Assembly: GCF_037038585.1 (NCBI RefSeq)
Contig: NC_092521.1
Location: 76,808,398 to 76,872,397 of the forward strand
Source: Patagioenas fasciata
Taxonomy: Eukaryota > Chordata > Aves > Columbiformes > Columbidae
Direction of reading: 5' to 3'
DNA length: 64,000 nucleotides
Positions 23,370 through 34,218 of this stretch are shown piece after piece. The notes beneath the pieces were generated by a model. That model searched no databases, was not told the origin of the DNA, and saw only the letters and a list, made by a program, of their open reading frames with translations. Every line of letters begins with the position of its first letter. The first letter of the stretch is position 1. Both the position numbers and the translations under genes were made by a program.

Positions 23370-25088
23370 CTACTGACTATCTGGACACTGGGGTCCAACA
23401 CCATCTCCTGCATCTGCAGTGCTGGGGCTGCAGGTGCAGGTTGGGCAGGGGGGAACTCTTGGGCTGTGGGTTTGCTTGGCAGAGGCAGAGCTGAGGCTGC
23501 GGCCAGCAAACCATTGCAAACCATGGCTGGCAGCAGGGAGGCAGCCCAGTCCCAGGGGCTTCTGGTCCAGAGGTGGGACATCCTGGTCCATGTAGAAAAG
23601 TTGCAAAACGTGACAGAGAGGCACAAGAAGCATACTGAAGGCCACCTGGGGTTTGGCTACTGTGCACTGGTATAAAGAAGACGTCCAAAGGGATGAACTT
23701 TTTGCTGCCTGCTGCTCCAGCAGGCTCTGAAGTGTGGGAGTGGCTACCTGTGGAGATATATGGTCACTGCGTAGGCCAGGAGGTGCTGTAGCCCGTTGCT
23801 TGGTGGGTGCAAGTTGTCACAGGTAGAGACACCTGCAAGTGCCCTGCAGGTTGACCATGTGGGATTCAGGAGGGCTGCCTTTAATTCATCTCTGCATCCT
23901 GTCCTGATGCAGCTGGAGCTCTCTGCTGGAAGCCAGCTCTGCTCCTGCATCTCTCCAGAAGTTGGGGATGCTCTCGAAGTTGTGGTTGTAGTATAGTTGT
24001 AGAGCAACTGCAAAAAGCAAAGGAGAAGAGTTAGTTGCCACCACATAGCGACTGGAAAACCCCAAGTGATGAGAATTAAGACTTGGAATTGCAAGAGACA
24101 AACATAGATATTGAAAAGGACTCTCAGGGGTGTTAGAATCAAAGCTTAGGCTAACACATTACGAAATGGTTCTGTCAAGTCATCAACACCCTTGGGTTTT
24201 TGCCATCTGGGAGCAGAGCAGTGTCAAATTTTGAAAAGCATAAGAACTGCTTTCAAAAGCAAAATACCACTGTTTTTCATCCACCTGAGTGTGGTAATAC
24301 TATGATCCTTAGATGTATCTTCTTGGTATTCAGCAGGTGCTACAGGAAGATTTCAGATTCAGTACATCAAGATACCTAGCAAATACTTTCAAAGAAATCT
24401 GGTTACACTGAGTCTTTCCACTGAACATGTTAAATCTAAGTAGATAGAACCAAAGTGCATATTTTTTGTGTTTCTACTAGTCAGAAAGACTAACTCAAAA
24501 CTTCCTGAAAACAACCTGAGAAGGAATTTAAAACCAGACCACTCACTACTATCCTCATATTGCAAGGCCTTATCATATGTGAATGTCAGCTGGTTCGTGT
24601 ACAGAGCAGCTGCTGTACCTTGTGAGCAAAAGCTGCTGCTTCTACTGCTGGAAATTCAGGAAGTGAGGCTGATCTTTGGAAATCTTACTGCATTTTGATG
24701 CACTCATAGACACTGGGCTGTCAAATAAAACTACTCATGCTCTCAGTTGCAAAAGTGCGCAGAGGTCCTGCCCTGCCCAGCCTAGCACTTCCTGTTTGAG
24801 GAAGTCTTCGTTGACGGTAATGCATTTTCCACCCTCACTCCACCAAATGGACGTAAACTGGTTGTTATCCACCATTTCCCAAAGCTTTTTTGGAAACAGG
24901 TGTGATGGGAATTTGTTAGCTTCACCCACTCTTACATTAGAAACAGGAGGGTCTTGTTCATTCTTGTGCCCATCGCTGCAAGGTTGAACCTGCTCTTCCT
25001 TTCTGGGTTGTATGGCAGCATCCCAGCATGCTCTCTCCTCATGTCCCGGAGGGCCAGAAGTTGTGTCTGCCAACTCATGTATTGTCAT
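23370..25088 (-). pseudogene. Decayed heat shock factor-like gene (HSFY/HSFX type), two exons
   Basis: Minus strand. The first open segment (25088-24735) encodes about 60 residues of linker, then FPKKLWEMVDNNQF, TSIWWSEGG and VNEDFLKQEVLG, which is the first half of a heat shock factor winged-helix DNA-binding domain. A frameshift near 24760-24790 moves the rest to another frame, which reads SMSSFI, a TGA at 24723-24721, QPSVYE, then KMQ, a TAA at 24687-24685, then DFQRSASLPEF. This matches the HSF pattern in which SxxSFxRQLNxYGF is followed by FQRSAF. An AAG|GTACAG donor lies at 24618 and a strong acceptor (...tttgctttttgcag) ends at 24008, giving a 611-bp intron. The second exon continues LQLYYNHNF, a family motif, has TGA codons at 23888-23886 and 23819-23817, then stays open for 148 codons to TAG at 23372-23370, rich in Pro, Gln and Ser. 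The exon junction does not keep frame, so there is a further small indel or a different splice site. The retained intron argues for a gene duplicate or old gene rather than a retrocopy. The TGA codons at 24723 and 23888 sit where family members have Arg, as expected of CGA-to-TGA decay. A functional, unusually spliced gene is unlikely given four stops and a frameshift. Confidence 0.78.
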
Positions 25089-28000
25089 CTAAATGCAGAG
25101 ACCAGTTGCAAGTACACAGGAAGAAGGCTCTGCTAGGCATAGAAGAACATTGTTCAAAGCACAGGAAAACTGTTCGATAAAAAGAGGAGGGGAATTTATG
25201 CAGTCCTCACGTTTTCAACTGCTATAAACATATGGAAAGAAACAGCAGGAAGAAAACATTTTCTGAAAAGACAGAAAGCAAAAAAAGGAAAACTATTAGG
25301 CAAATATGTGACAGGATCAGCATCAGTTTACACCTTTTCACTGTGGCAAAACAATGCAGAAGCACCACGTCCAGTACAGAGAATCCTTTTCCAGACATCT
25401 TCTGTTCTAAAGAAACAAAGGTGCCATTTCCCATCACAGGGCAGGAATTAGGGACAACCTGTTTAACTCCTTTCCACCACAGACAGGGACAAAAAGGCAG
25501 TCCTCGCATGAATCCAGCTCCGTTTCCAACCATTGTACACTCCACAGTCAAGAAAAAAACACAAGGCATCCACTGCTGAAACCAATGCTGAAGGCAGCAA
25601 CTACATCCTTATCTTCCTTCCAAGGTGGCCTGCTCTTCACTGGGATTCAAGGAACAGTCTGGTTGGAAAGTCTAGGTTTCAAGGACTAATTTCTCCAAAG
25701 CATCTGTAGCCCAAGAAAATCTGTCAAATGCCTTCTTAAATGAGAAAATGCTGTACCAACACTGATTGTTTCATATTTTAAAGAGTACAAGAATTGACAC
25801 TAGAGCTATATTACCAAAATTTGGTAATTAATACCAAGTGATGATACTTACATCAGCTAAGTAACAGCTATAAAAGCTACTAGTAATTCTGGCATTGATA
25901 ACACACACAACACAAGCAGAAACAGTTTATTAAACAGCTGAACAAATGGGACATTGAGGGGAGGAGTGCATTGCTCAAGAGGAAGTAGAATGTGCAACTA
26001 GAAAAACGACAAAACCAGCACTAAATTCTCAAGCCAGGGCAAAAGGTGAAATATTGACATCATAATAATGTTATCTGACAACCATTCTAGTGCCAAAAAA
26101 AACCCCATCCAATTCTTGCCTGAAAAGTCCAACACTCCTGTGCTTCTGTAGTGAAGACCATGATTGTGGCTGCACAGAAGTAACAAAGTCCTGTACTAAG
26201 ATATATGCAAAACACTTAGAGAAATCAAGTGTATATTGAGGACCTGAAATACACCTGGTACAGGCATTTCATACAGGGTTTTTACAAAAATACTTTTACA
26301 TGATGTTTATACTGTACATGACTAGACTGGTAAATGATATCTGACATTGCTAAAATGCTCATCTAAATACTAGAAAGGCAAGTGTGAACCCAACCCGTCA
26401 GGAAGGTTCACAAATTATACAGCCCTTATCTCTCTGGACAAGAAGTGCCAGGTAAGAGTGTAAGGTCTGGAAAACTAGAAAAGAGCAAAGTTTTAGGGAG
26501 TGTTTTCCAGATGTTTGAGTCATCACAAGTCAAATATTCTCAAGTGAATTTAGTCAAAAACATTTTGCAGTAGGCCTAAGAGAAGGAGACAATTTTGTAA
26601 CAGTGGTACAAAGTACAGGTTAAAGTCCATAGATATTGCCATGAAAAGGAATATAGCCTTTTAGAAGGTACGTAGATGAAAGAGCAATTTTAACAAATTG
26701 ATGCAAAATTTTACATTAGCATAATTGAGAAAGACTTGAAAAAAATCTGCATCACCACAGTGCATTTGCTGTCTATAAAACATAGTTGGTGAGCGGGAGC
26801 AGCCAATATTGCCCATAAGGGTGAAGAGTAAAAAGATAACCTATTTGTATTTCACAAGTCTTCTATCATCATGTTAGAAGAAAATATGAACTTTGTATAA
26901 AGAAGAAAGCTAAACAAAGAATTTGAGTGTATTCTGGTTTACTTGTTTCCAGAAGAGTATGTGGTTTAGTACAAAATTATTTGAAATATTTTTATACAGT
27001 ATGAATATTGGGCACCTAGTGTGTACAATTTACATCTGTAAAACATTATCCACTGTAACAATTTCATTCCAATCCTGCATTTGACTGAAATCTCTGAAGG
27101 TTGATCAAAACCTCTGGGGAATAGAACTGCTGGGCATTTCTTCCCCTTTCTCTGGGGAACATCCTCTTACTTCTCCCACCTCTTGCTGTTGATGGTATAA
27201 TAACTGTATTTTTTCAAGTCCAACAGAGTCCCAGGGAAAATTTATAATTCAGATCCACAAAAGCCTGACCTTTGTAGGAGACTGTATAAGTCACTCGTTG
27301 CTTGTAAGTCCAGGGCAGAGCCTGGTGATCATGGTAATTGTTTCTGCAGTGTTAAGAGTGCACTGGGCAACAGTATGCAGACACTCATGATGAGTGGATG
27401 GGCCTGCTTGTATGAAATGTCCCAAACTGTCACCAAATACTAAACACTGCGGAAAATTATTAGGAAGGATGGATTACGCAGTGAGGATGAGGGTAGGCAC
27501 ACTTCTCCTGGAGGTCAGACAGCTCTCTGGTGGTAGATAAAACTGGGGTGAGTTTGTGTGCCTCATTTCTTCTCCAACTACTCTTCACTCTGCTCTCATG
27601 ACAAGCCCAACTTCCAGTCTACACTAAATGTAAAAGAAGAGTAGAGAAATTGTTTTCCCCAATGCCCTAGACTGTTCAGTTCTTTCTGCTCTTTCCTCTT
27701 GTGCTCCAGATGAGAGCACAGCCTAAGGGAGGAAGGGTGCCTCGGAAAGTGAACGAGTAAGGTAGCAGAAGGCACCTACAAAAAAAAAAAAAAAAAACAA
27801 AAAAAAACAAAACAAACAAAAAACAACAAACAAACAAAACAAAATACAACCAAACTAGACAGCCTCCAAAAATAGACAGACAAGTTGAAGGTCCCAGTTC
27901 TGATCAACATCCCAAACACTGAAGAAACTTCAAAACATTCAAGGAGATTCAAAATACTGACAAACTACCCACTTTAGTCAGGTACTCAGGAGGCAAGGGT

Positions 28001-28419
28001 CATATTTAGGTCTTCTCAGGAGCAGTAATCAGGCTCCTGATGGGATGCAGAAACATAGCCAGAAGCAATACTTAAGACTTTCCACACAGATCTGCTTTCA
28101 CTCAGAGAGCAGAGCAGCTCAGTGGCACCACTGCCTCTGGCAGAAAAGGATGAGAAAAGAAACACCAACAACATTCAAGAAGACATGGGAAAAAAAGCCA
28201 CTTAACAGTGCAAAATTAAGAGAACCGATGAGGAATTCTGTAGAAGCACTGTCTTAAAAAATGATTAAGACAACTTCTTCTACCATGTGCTGGAAAGCAG
28301 CTCTCCAGCATCCTCTGTAGCATGCAAGTAATGGTTGCTGCTGATAGGACTTTTCAATAGTCAGGTGTGGCATTAGAAAGAGTTTGTGAAGATGATATGT
28401 ACATTAAATTTCCACACAG
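25089..28419. other. Intergenic, no gene seen
   Basis: Upstream flank of the HSF-like pseudogene. The overlapping 115-codon frames at 25222-25579 on opposite strands show no domain. No promoter of the pseudogene could be identified. Confidence 0.65.
27779..27852. repeat. A-rich low-complexity tract
   Basis: An A19 run followed by AAAAC/AAAC units to about 27850. Confidence 0.95.
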
Positions 28420-28996
28420 TGTTAGTAACAGAATCAATTTTACAAGATGTTCCCTTCTGGAACAGGTTCAAAACTGATCTATGCAATGCAAAACTGATTT
28501 ATCCTTTGCATATTGTGTTTTACCTAATAAGGGATTTGAGTATATTCTTATCTTATCAACCTAGCATTTATCTTAGCCCAAATATGCCTAGAATGAGAAG
28601 AAATATACACAGTATCTCTGGAAATTAAGCTAGTCAGCAGTTATGCAATTATAGAGTAGTGCGCATGTGCAGTACCCAAAGGTGAAAAGGACAGAAGCAA
28701 TGAAGACTACTTACTTCATCCTGAAGACCCCCTGAAAGACCACCAGGGGACACTGCGCATGATCAAAGTAATTCCAAGGTGTTGCAATTGATGTTGCAAT
28801 AAATGTTGAGTAACTATTACATATTCTAATGATCCTAAATGAATATATGAATATGTATGTGAATGGACTGTATAAATATTGTGCAACTTAAACTGACCGC
28901 TGAAGTCAGCTTTGGGTGCGAACCCCTGGTTTCCCAGCGCTGAAATAAAGCACCGCATATAACTACACCCGTGGTTATGTGTCCTGATTGCTAACA
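28420..28996 (+). mobile_element. ERV LTR (5' boundary uncertain)
   Basis: The right end is well defined: a TATA box (CTGTATAAATATTG near 28870), an AATAAAG polyadenylation signal near 28944, then ...GATTGCTAACA ending at 28996, directly followed by a primer binding site. An LTR ending in TAACA should start TGTTA, and the nearest such start is TGTTAGTAACAG at 28420, giving about 577 bp. A GC-bearing U3 block with GCGCATGTGCAG (28660s) and a second CTGCGCATG (28750s) fits an enhancer region. The left boundary rests only on the TGTTA match and no target duplication could be checked. I do not recognise the family by name. Confidence 0.65.
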
Positions 28997-29000
28997 TTTT

Positions 29001-29018
29001 TGGCGACCCAGATGGGAC
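29001..29018 (+). promoter_or_regulatory. Retroviral primer binding site, tRNA-Arg-like
   Basis: TGGCGACCCAGATGGGAC follows the LTR end after four T residues. Its complement reads as the CCA-terminated 3' end of a tRNA, and the match to the T-arm continues for another seven bases (TCGAACC). From memory the closest vertebrate tRNA is tRNA-Arg (CCT anticodon group), with one or two differences in the acceptor stem. No gag-like sequence follows: by about 29035 the sequence is ordinary unique DNA. Confidence 0.7.
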
Positions 29019-29035
29019 TCGAACCTACAATCCCC

Positions 29036-31305
29036 AGCTTGCTCTTCTATTTCTAGACAATGCATTTTCAACAGCATCTAAAAACTGTGGAGAAGGAATG
29101 ACAGGAAAGAGGAATCTATGAAGGACAAAGAACAAAAGGGTTACATTTTTGTTCAAAAACTGAGCTTGCTAATGCCTGTGTAGAAAACCAAGTCTTTTGT
29201 TAATGACAGCAACAAGGAAGTCCTATAATTCAATGAAACAGCAACTGGTGCAGAGCTTACAAAATTTAAACTTAAAAAAAAAAAGCACACAGGAAATTAC
29301 TGAACTTCCCCTGAAAAATGTTCACCATGTTATGTACAAAATATACCATTGAAACTTTTCTAAGCTATCTTTGATTTAATACCTATATCCAATAGCTTTG
29401 CATTTGTGGAGATCTTTCAGAACTTTGTTTTGTAATTTCTAAAATACTAGTTTCTAGTGTTTTAATTAAACATCAGACATGTAACAGAACTAATCTCACT
29501 TTTCTAAAATGCAGTGCACATCAATATGCCATCGACATCATTCATTTCAGTCAGTCAGAAAGCTGGGCAGCTGAAATGTGAAGTAAACATTCATTTGAGA
29601 TAAAACTGGAATTGGTAGATTTACATTTTAGTCACAATGCTGCACTTCCATACTGTGATCTTTTGCTAAAAAGTACTAGTGTTCTGCTCATTTTCAAAAG
29701 TATGTGCTTCATTTTACTTTTACATTTACTGATGTTTACTCTTATAATTCAGAAATAAAAAACATGGATTTACACAGAAATGCTCAGAATAAATTTGAGA
29801 TAATTTCTTGGTAGAAACATGTAGAAGAATAAAAGCAGCAGCTTCTAAGAATGGTAAGCTCCTCCATATTTTAGGTCTAACTCATGGGCAGCAGCATATT
29901 AAGGATCTGAAACCTGAGTTACGACTGCAGTGTGTTAATCTAGGATGGAATTCTTAATTAGCTGTTGTAAAAATTGGTTCTCAACACCATTCTGAATTAA
30001 GTATGACATTTTTTTTTTCTCCTTCTAAAATACAACTGCTACTGAAGCTTAAGTGATTATGGTGTTTAATATGCTCTGCAGTTGCTCTCTTACAGGCTTA
30101 ATAACTGTGTGCACATACACACATTGTTTTGAGACTAAAAACCCCAGAGCTAAATGCCGTACCATTCCAATACTCTTTGATAAATAAAGAGCAGACGACC
30201 TACAGCAGAAGTCTGACATTTGAGTAGCCAGTAAAATTCATTCCTTTACTGAAACTACAGTAGAAAGATCGCATTTTCTAACTGAATGGTCCTCTTGTCA
30301 TTATACGTGTTAAGTACTCCTGGAAAAGTAAGAATCTGTTCAGGAAGGAATGAAACCACAATATATTAATGTCAAAAATCAAAACAGCAAACAGATTTCA
30401 CATTACACTATGAACATTTCAATTTTTAATCAGCCCTGCTAAAAGACAAGTGTGCAAATGGGGACATAGAGGAAGGAGTGTTGAGGTTTAAAAGACCATT
30501 CAGAATAAACTAAACTTTAAAAATGCTTGGGAAACAGCATGAATAAATAAATAAATAAATAAATAAATCTATTACTATTTTAGTCACAAAATTCTATTTA
30601 TTATGCTACCTGAGAACCAACAATGTAGCATCTGATGCAGAAGAATTCTTTTTAAAAGCTGTAAATTACAATGATAAGAAATAACCTCTTTCCCAAATAC
30701 AGAAGTCTTGCAAGGACCTAATTCAAGGAGAATAGGATAGAATTGCATTTGGTTTACATGAAAGAGATCTCATATGACAGCCAATAAAAAATAAAGCAGA
30801 ACTGTAACTATGGATGTTTATTTTGTCTCTACATTGAAATATACAAAATTATTTAATAACTATCCCATCTAACTTTTGAAACTGCTATTTTACTACTGCT
30901 GTGATCTCTTGTCAAAACCTAAGTGGAATGCAAAACTTAATAGTGCTCATCTGATCAAGTTACATTTCAATTACATGTGCCTGATGTTTCTATGATACAA
31001 GTTAGACCCATTCATCTATGACCTAGAGGAATGGAACAAATTCTACTTAAATTACAAATTGCAGGAAATTGTTTCTGCATGTAATGAATTCCCCTTTAAA
31101 AGTAGCCCTTTTTGTTTTAAAAAACAAGAAGAGATGTACAACCATCCAGCTAAACAAGAGTAGATACAAGAAACTGGGGGGAAGTAGGGGAGAGGCGGGC
31201 AGAAGGAAACAATCTATTACGCTATTAAACTAAGTCAGTATGTAAGCAGTGTTTCTGTCAAGAAGATAGGATCCATACTACAACAACTGGGACTGGAGTC
31301 AAAAG
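29036..31305. other. Intergenic, nothing seen beyond a microsatellite
   Basis: Unique AT-rich DNA starting right after the truncated ERV; the (AAAT)n run at 30541-30569 is the only repeat. Confidence 0.7.
30541..30569. repeat. (AAAT)n microsatellite
   Basis: About seven perfect units of AAAT. Confidence 0.95.
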
Positions 31306-32022
31306 CCACAGAATCACAGAATGGTTGGGGCTGGAACGGATCTCTGGAGATCATCTAGTCCAACTCACCTGCTAAAGCAGGTTCACCCAGAGCAGATCGC
31401 ACAGGAATGTGTTCAGGAGGGTTTTGAATGTCTCCAGAGAAGGAGACTCCACAGCCTCTCTGGGCAGCCTGTTCAGTGCTCTGGCACCCTCAAAGTAAAG
31501 AAGTTTTTCTTCATATTCAGATGGAACCTCCTGTGCTTCAGTCTGTGCCCATTGCCCCTCATCCTATCATTGGGCACCACTGAAAGGAGTCTGGTCCCAT
31601 CCTCTTGACACCCATACTTGAGATATCAATAAGCAATTATAAGATCCCCTCTCAGTCTTCTCCAGGCTGAACAGACCCAGCTCATTCAGTCTTTCCTCAT
31701 AAGAAAGATGCATCAGACCCCTAATCATCTTTGTAACCTGCTGCTGGACTCTCTCCAGTAATTCCTTCTCCTTCTTAAACTGGGGAGCCCCAAACTGGAC
31801 ACAGTACTCCAGATGCGGCCTCACCAGGGTAGAGCAGAGGGGCAGGATAACCTCCCTCGACCTGCTGGTCACACTCTTCCTAATACACTCCAGGATATCA
31901 TTGGCCTTCTTGGCCACAAGGGCACATTGTTGGCTCATGGTCAATCTGTTGTCCACTAGGACTCCCAGGTCCTTCTCCACAGTGCTGCTTTGCAGCAGGT
32001 CAAGCCCCAATCTGTACTGGTG
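31306..32022 (-). mobile_element. CR1 LINE 3' fragment, different subfamily
   Basis: Reverse-orientation CR1 starting at CCACAGAATCACAGAATGGT. The 3' UTR differs from the copies at 18174 and 34219 (CATCTAGTCCAACTCACCTG rather than the CCCCT version), so it is another subfamily. The ORF2 C-terminal part reads, with one break near 31620, [20 protein letters not shown] at the 5' end and [14 protein letters not shown] further down. It is truncated at about 32022. Confidence 0.9.
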
Positions 32023-34218
32023 TATTGGATTAAGAATTCTTAAGAATTATGTGTAATGGACACATGTACTCAGTTGTCACATCTAATCCACACATGCCTT
32101 CAACATAAAATACTAATATTATATAAAGATTTTTTTAAATTAATTTTAAATTATTTCCTTAAAAAGTGGAACAAATTCACAAGAAAAGAAAGAAGCTCTT
32201 CTTTCCACTTCTGTCAAAGAATGCACTTGAAAGATAGAAGGATTCAATTACCTCCAATGGGAGGACTCAAACCTAGAACACCTCTGGTTTTGGTGTATGT
32301 GTCCCTGAGAGAAAGGGATTCATATCTGATGCTGTTCTCTCCTTCTGTAGTTGTCTTTTTGCAGAGTGACCCACATCCACACAGCTTCCACAGGAGATGT
32401 CTGAAGAGTTTACTTGCAGTAACTTCAAGCTGTGGTGCCTGGATGATTTCCTGATACAGGATAATCCTTCCATTAGCTCTGCAGACTTAGGAGCAATGTT
32501 AAGGGCTGCAGAATCACCCCTCACAGAAATAAAACAAAAAGACCTGATGAAAGATCCAGCAAAAAGATAACTGTAAAATATGGTAGATTCTTACACTTTC
32601 AGTAATGCTCTTCTGTTGAAATAACATCATGTCAAGCATTTGAGCCTTACACAGGAACAAAGAAATTTTCACTGTGGCACCAAGATTAGGTCTAGCGTTT
32701 CAAAACAGCTAACTCAAGAAATTTAGGGAGTGAGCTCCTGCACACTAGGAAGATCTAGACTTGAAGAGAAATTTGACATCAAGGAAAAAAGAAAAAAGAA
32801 AAAAAAAACGCATACATACATAGCACCATAAGAATCTCCTTGATCTCCTTGCATGAAAATGCAAACTAGTAGCCTCAATTTGTAAATGGCTGGAACTGCC
32901 CCCAGAGCCTGCCAGATGAGCCAATTTCAGGAGATGGGCTGTGGTCCTTACTTTTATTTCATTTGGATAAACGATCTGCCAGGGAGGTCAAGATTACACC
33001 CCAATCGCTTTGTAATGGAGAGTTCAGACATTATTTTAAAGGCTGTATAGGTTCTACATGTAGAATTAAGTACAGTGAAAAATGCAAAACGAGGCAGGAT
33101 TTTTTCCATCCAGACATACTGCGAACTCAAGGCATACCATCACACTCAGAGCTGACTGACAGGATTTTTTCCTATTGTGTGTTTGAATAAATTCACATAC
33201 ACTCCAGAAGGAACTGAAGGTGTTTTCTTTAGAGGAATACTTTAACAGAAACACAGTACACCAACTACTGTGGAAATTCTTGCCAAAACGTTTTAGCATT
33301 AATTGTGGTAGGCCTGGCAATAAGACGAAACTGTGAACTCACACCAATTTACAACATTTGCATTACGCTGCAGCATTGCTTGGCTATCAGAGCATTGCTG
33401 TATGACTGCATCAAGTTTGACATCACGAAGATACCAACTACAATGCACTATTCTCTTTGTGTCACCTCATGGCATTTTGGTGTTGAAAGTCAGACACATG
33501 AGAGCACTAATCAAGCAACTGACAGTGCTAATCTCTCTCTTTATCTGAGTTTTGAACAGAATATGCATTTTTTAATCTGTTTGGGCTCTCAACTTGATTT
33601 TTTTTTTTCAAAAAGCATATGTGAGACACTATATTGTTATCTGGAACTGTCCATGTACACCAAATAAGTGTCTGTTTTATAATTTGCTCATAATTAACTT
33701 ACAGAGAAAGCAGAGTGTATTATGCAGAAAAAACTATATTTAAAAACTTTACAGTAATTTACTAGTATAATATCAAGTTGATAATTAAGCCTGGAATAAC
33801 AGTATAGCATTGCTGGGCTGTAGTGAGGCCTTTACAACTAAGCTTCATCAGAGAATTTAGAAACCAGCCCAAATACTGTTTAGTAGACAAGCAACTAATC
33901 TTTTACATGGAGTTCCCAGCTGTGATCCAACAGAACTCTGGACTAAAACTTGGGACATATGGGCTCACCTCATGACTTTTGACAACTTCATGTTTATGTA
34001 GGTAAATACTTGGCTTCTTCTGAAAGATAAACAGCAAGAGGGTTGTTACACTTTTCTAGCTGAAACATCCAATCTCACTTCAATAAAAAATACTGCCGAA
34101 CTTTAAACAGTCTATTGGCATGCTGTATTTCTGCTTCAATCTCTTGCATTTTCTGTTCTCCCCACTCTTGTATGCAATTCAAATGTGGTATCATTCCGTT
34201 TTTCTGCAACTTCTCTAA
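32023..34218. other. Intergenic, no gene seen
   Basis: A short inverted word TTAAGAATTCTTAA sits just outside the CR1 boundary at about 32032-32045. Frames up to 132 codons (32056-32454) have no domain. Confidence 0.65.

Noticed and set aside
23333-23688. Several 90-100-codon frames in GC-rich DNA around 23.5 kb
   Set aside because: Only the minus-strand frame ending at 23370 is in register with the HSF-like second exon; the rest are shadows.
25222-25579. 115-codon frames on both strands upstream of the HSF-like pseudogene
   Set aside because: They mirror each other, show no HSF or other motif and lack a splice link to the pseudogene.
29001-29025. tRNA-like 3' end
   Set aside because: Only the T-arm and acceptor complement is present, with no cloverleaf around it; its place right after an LTR end makes it a primer binding site.
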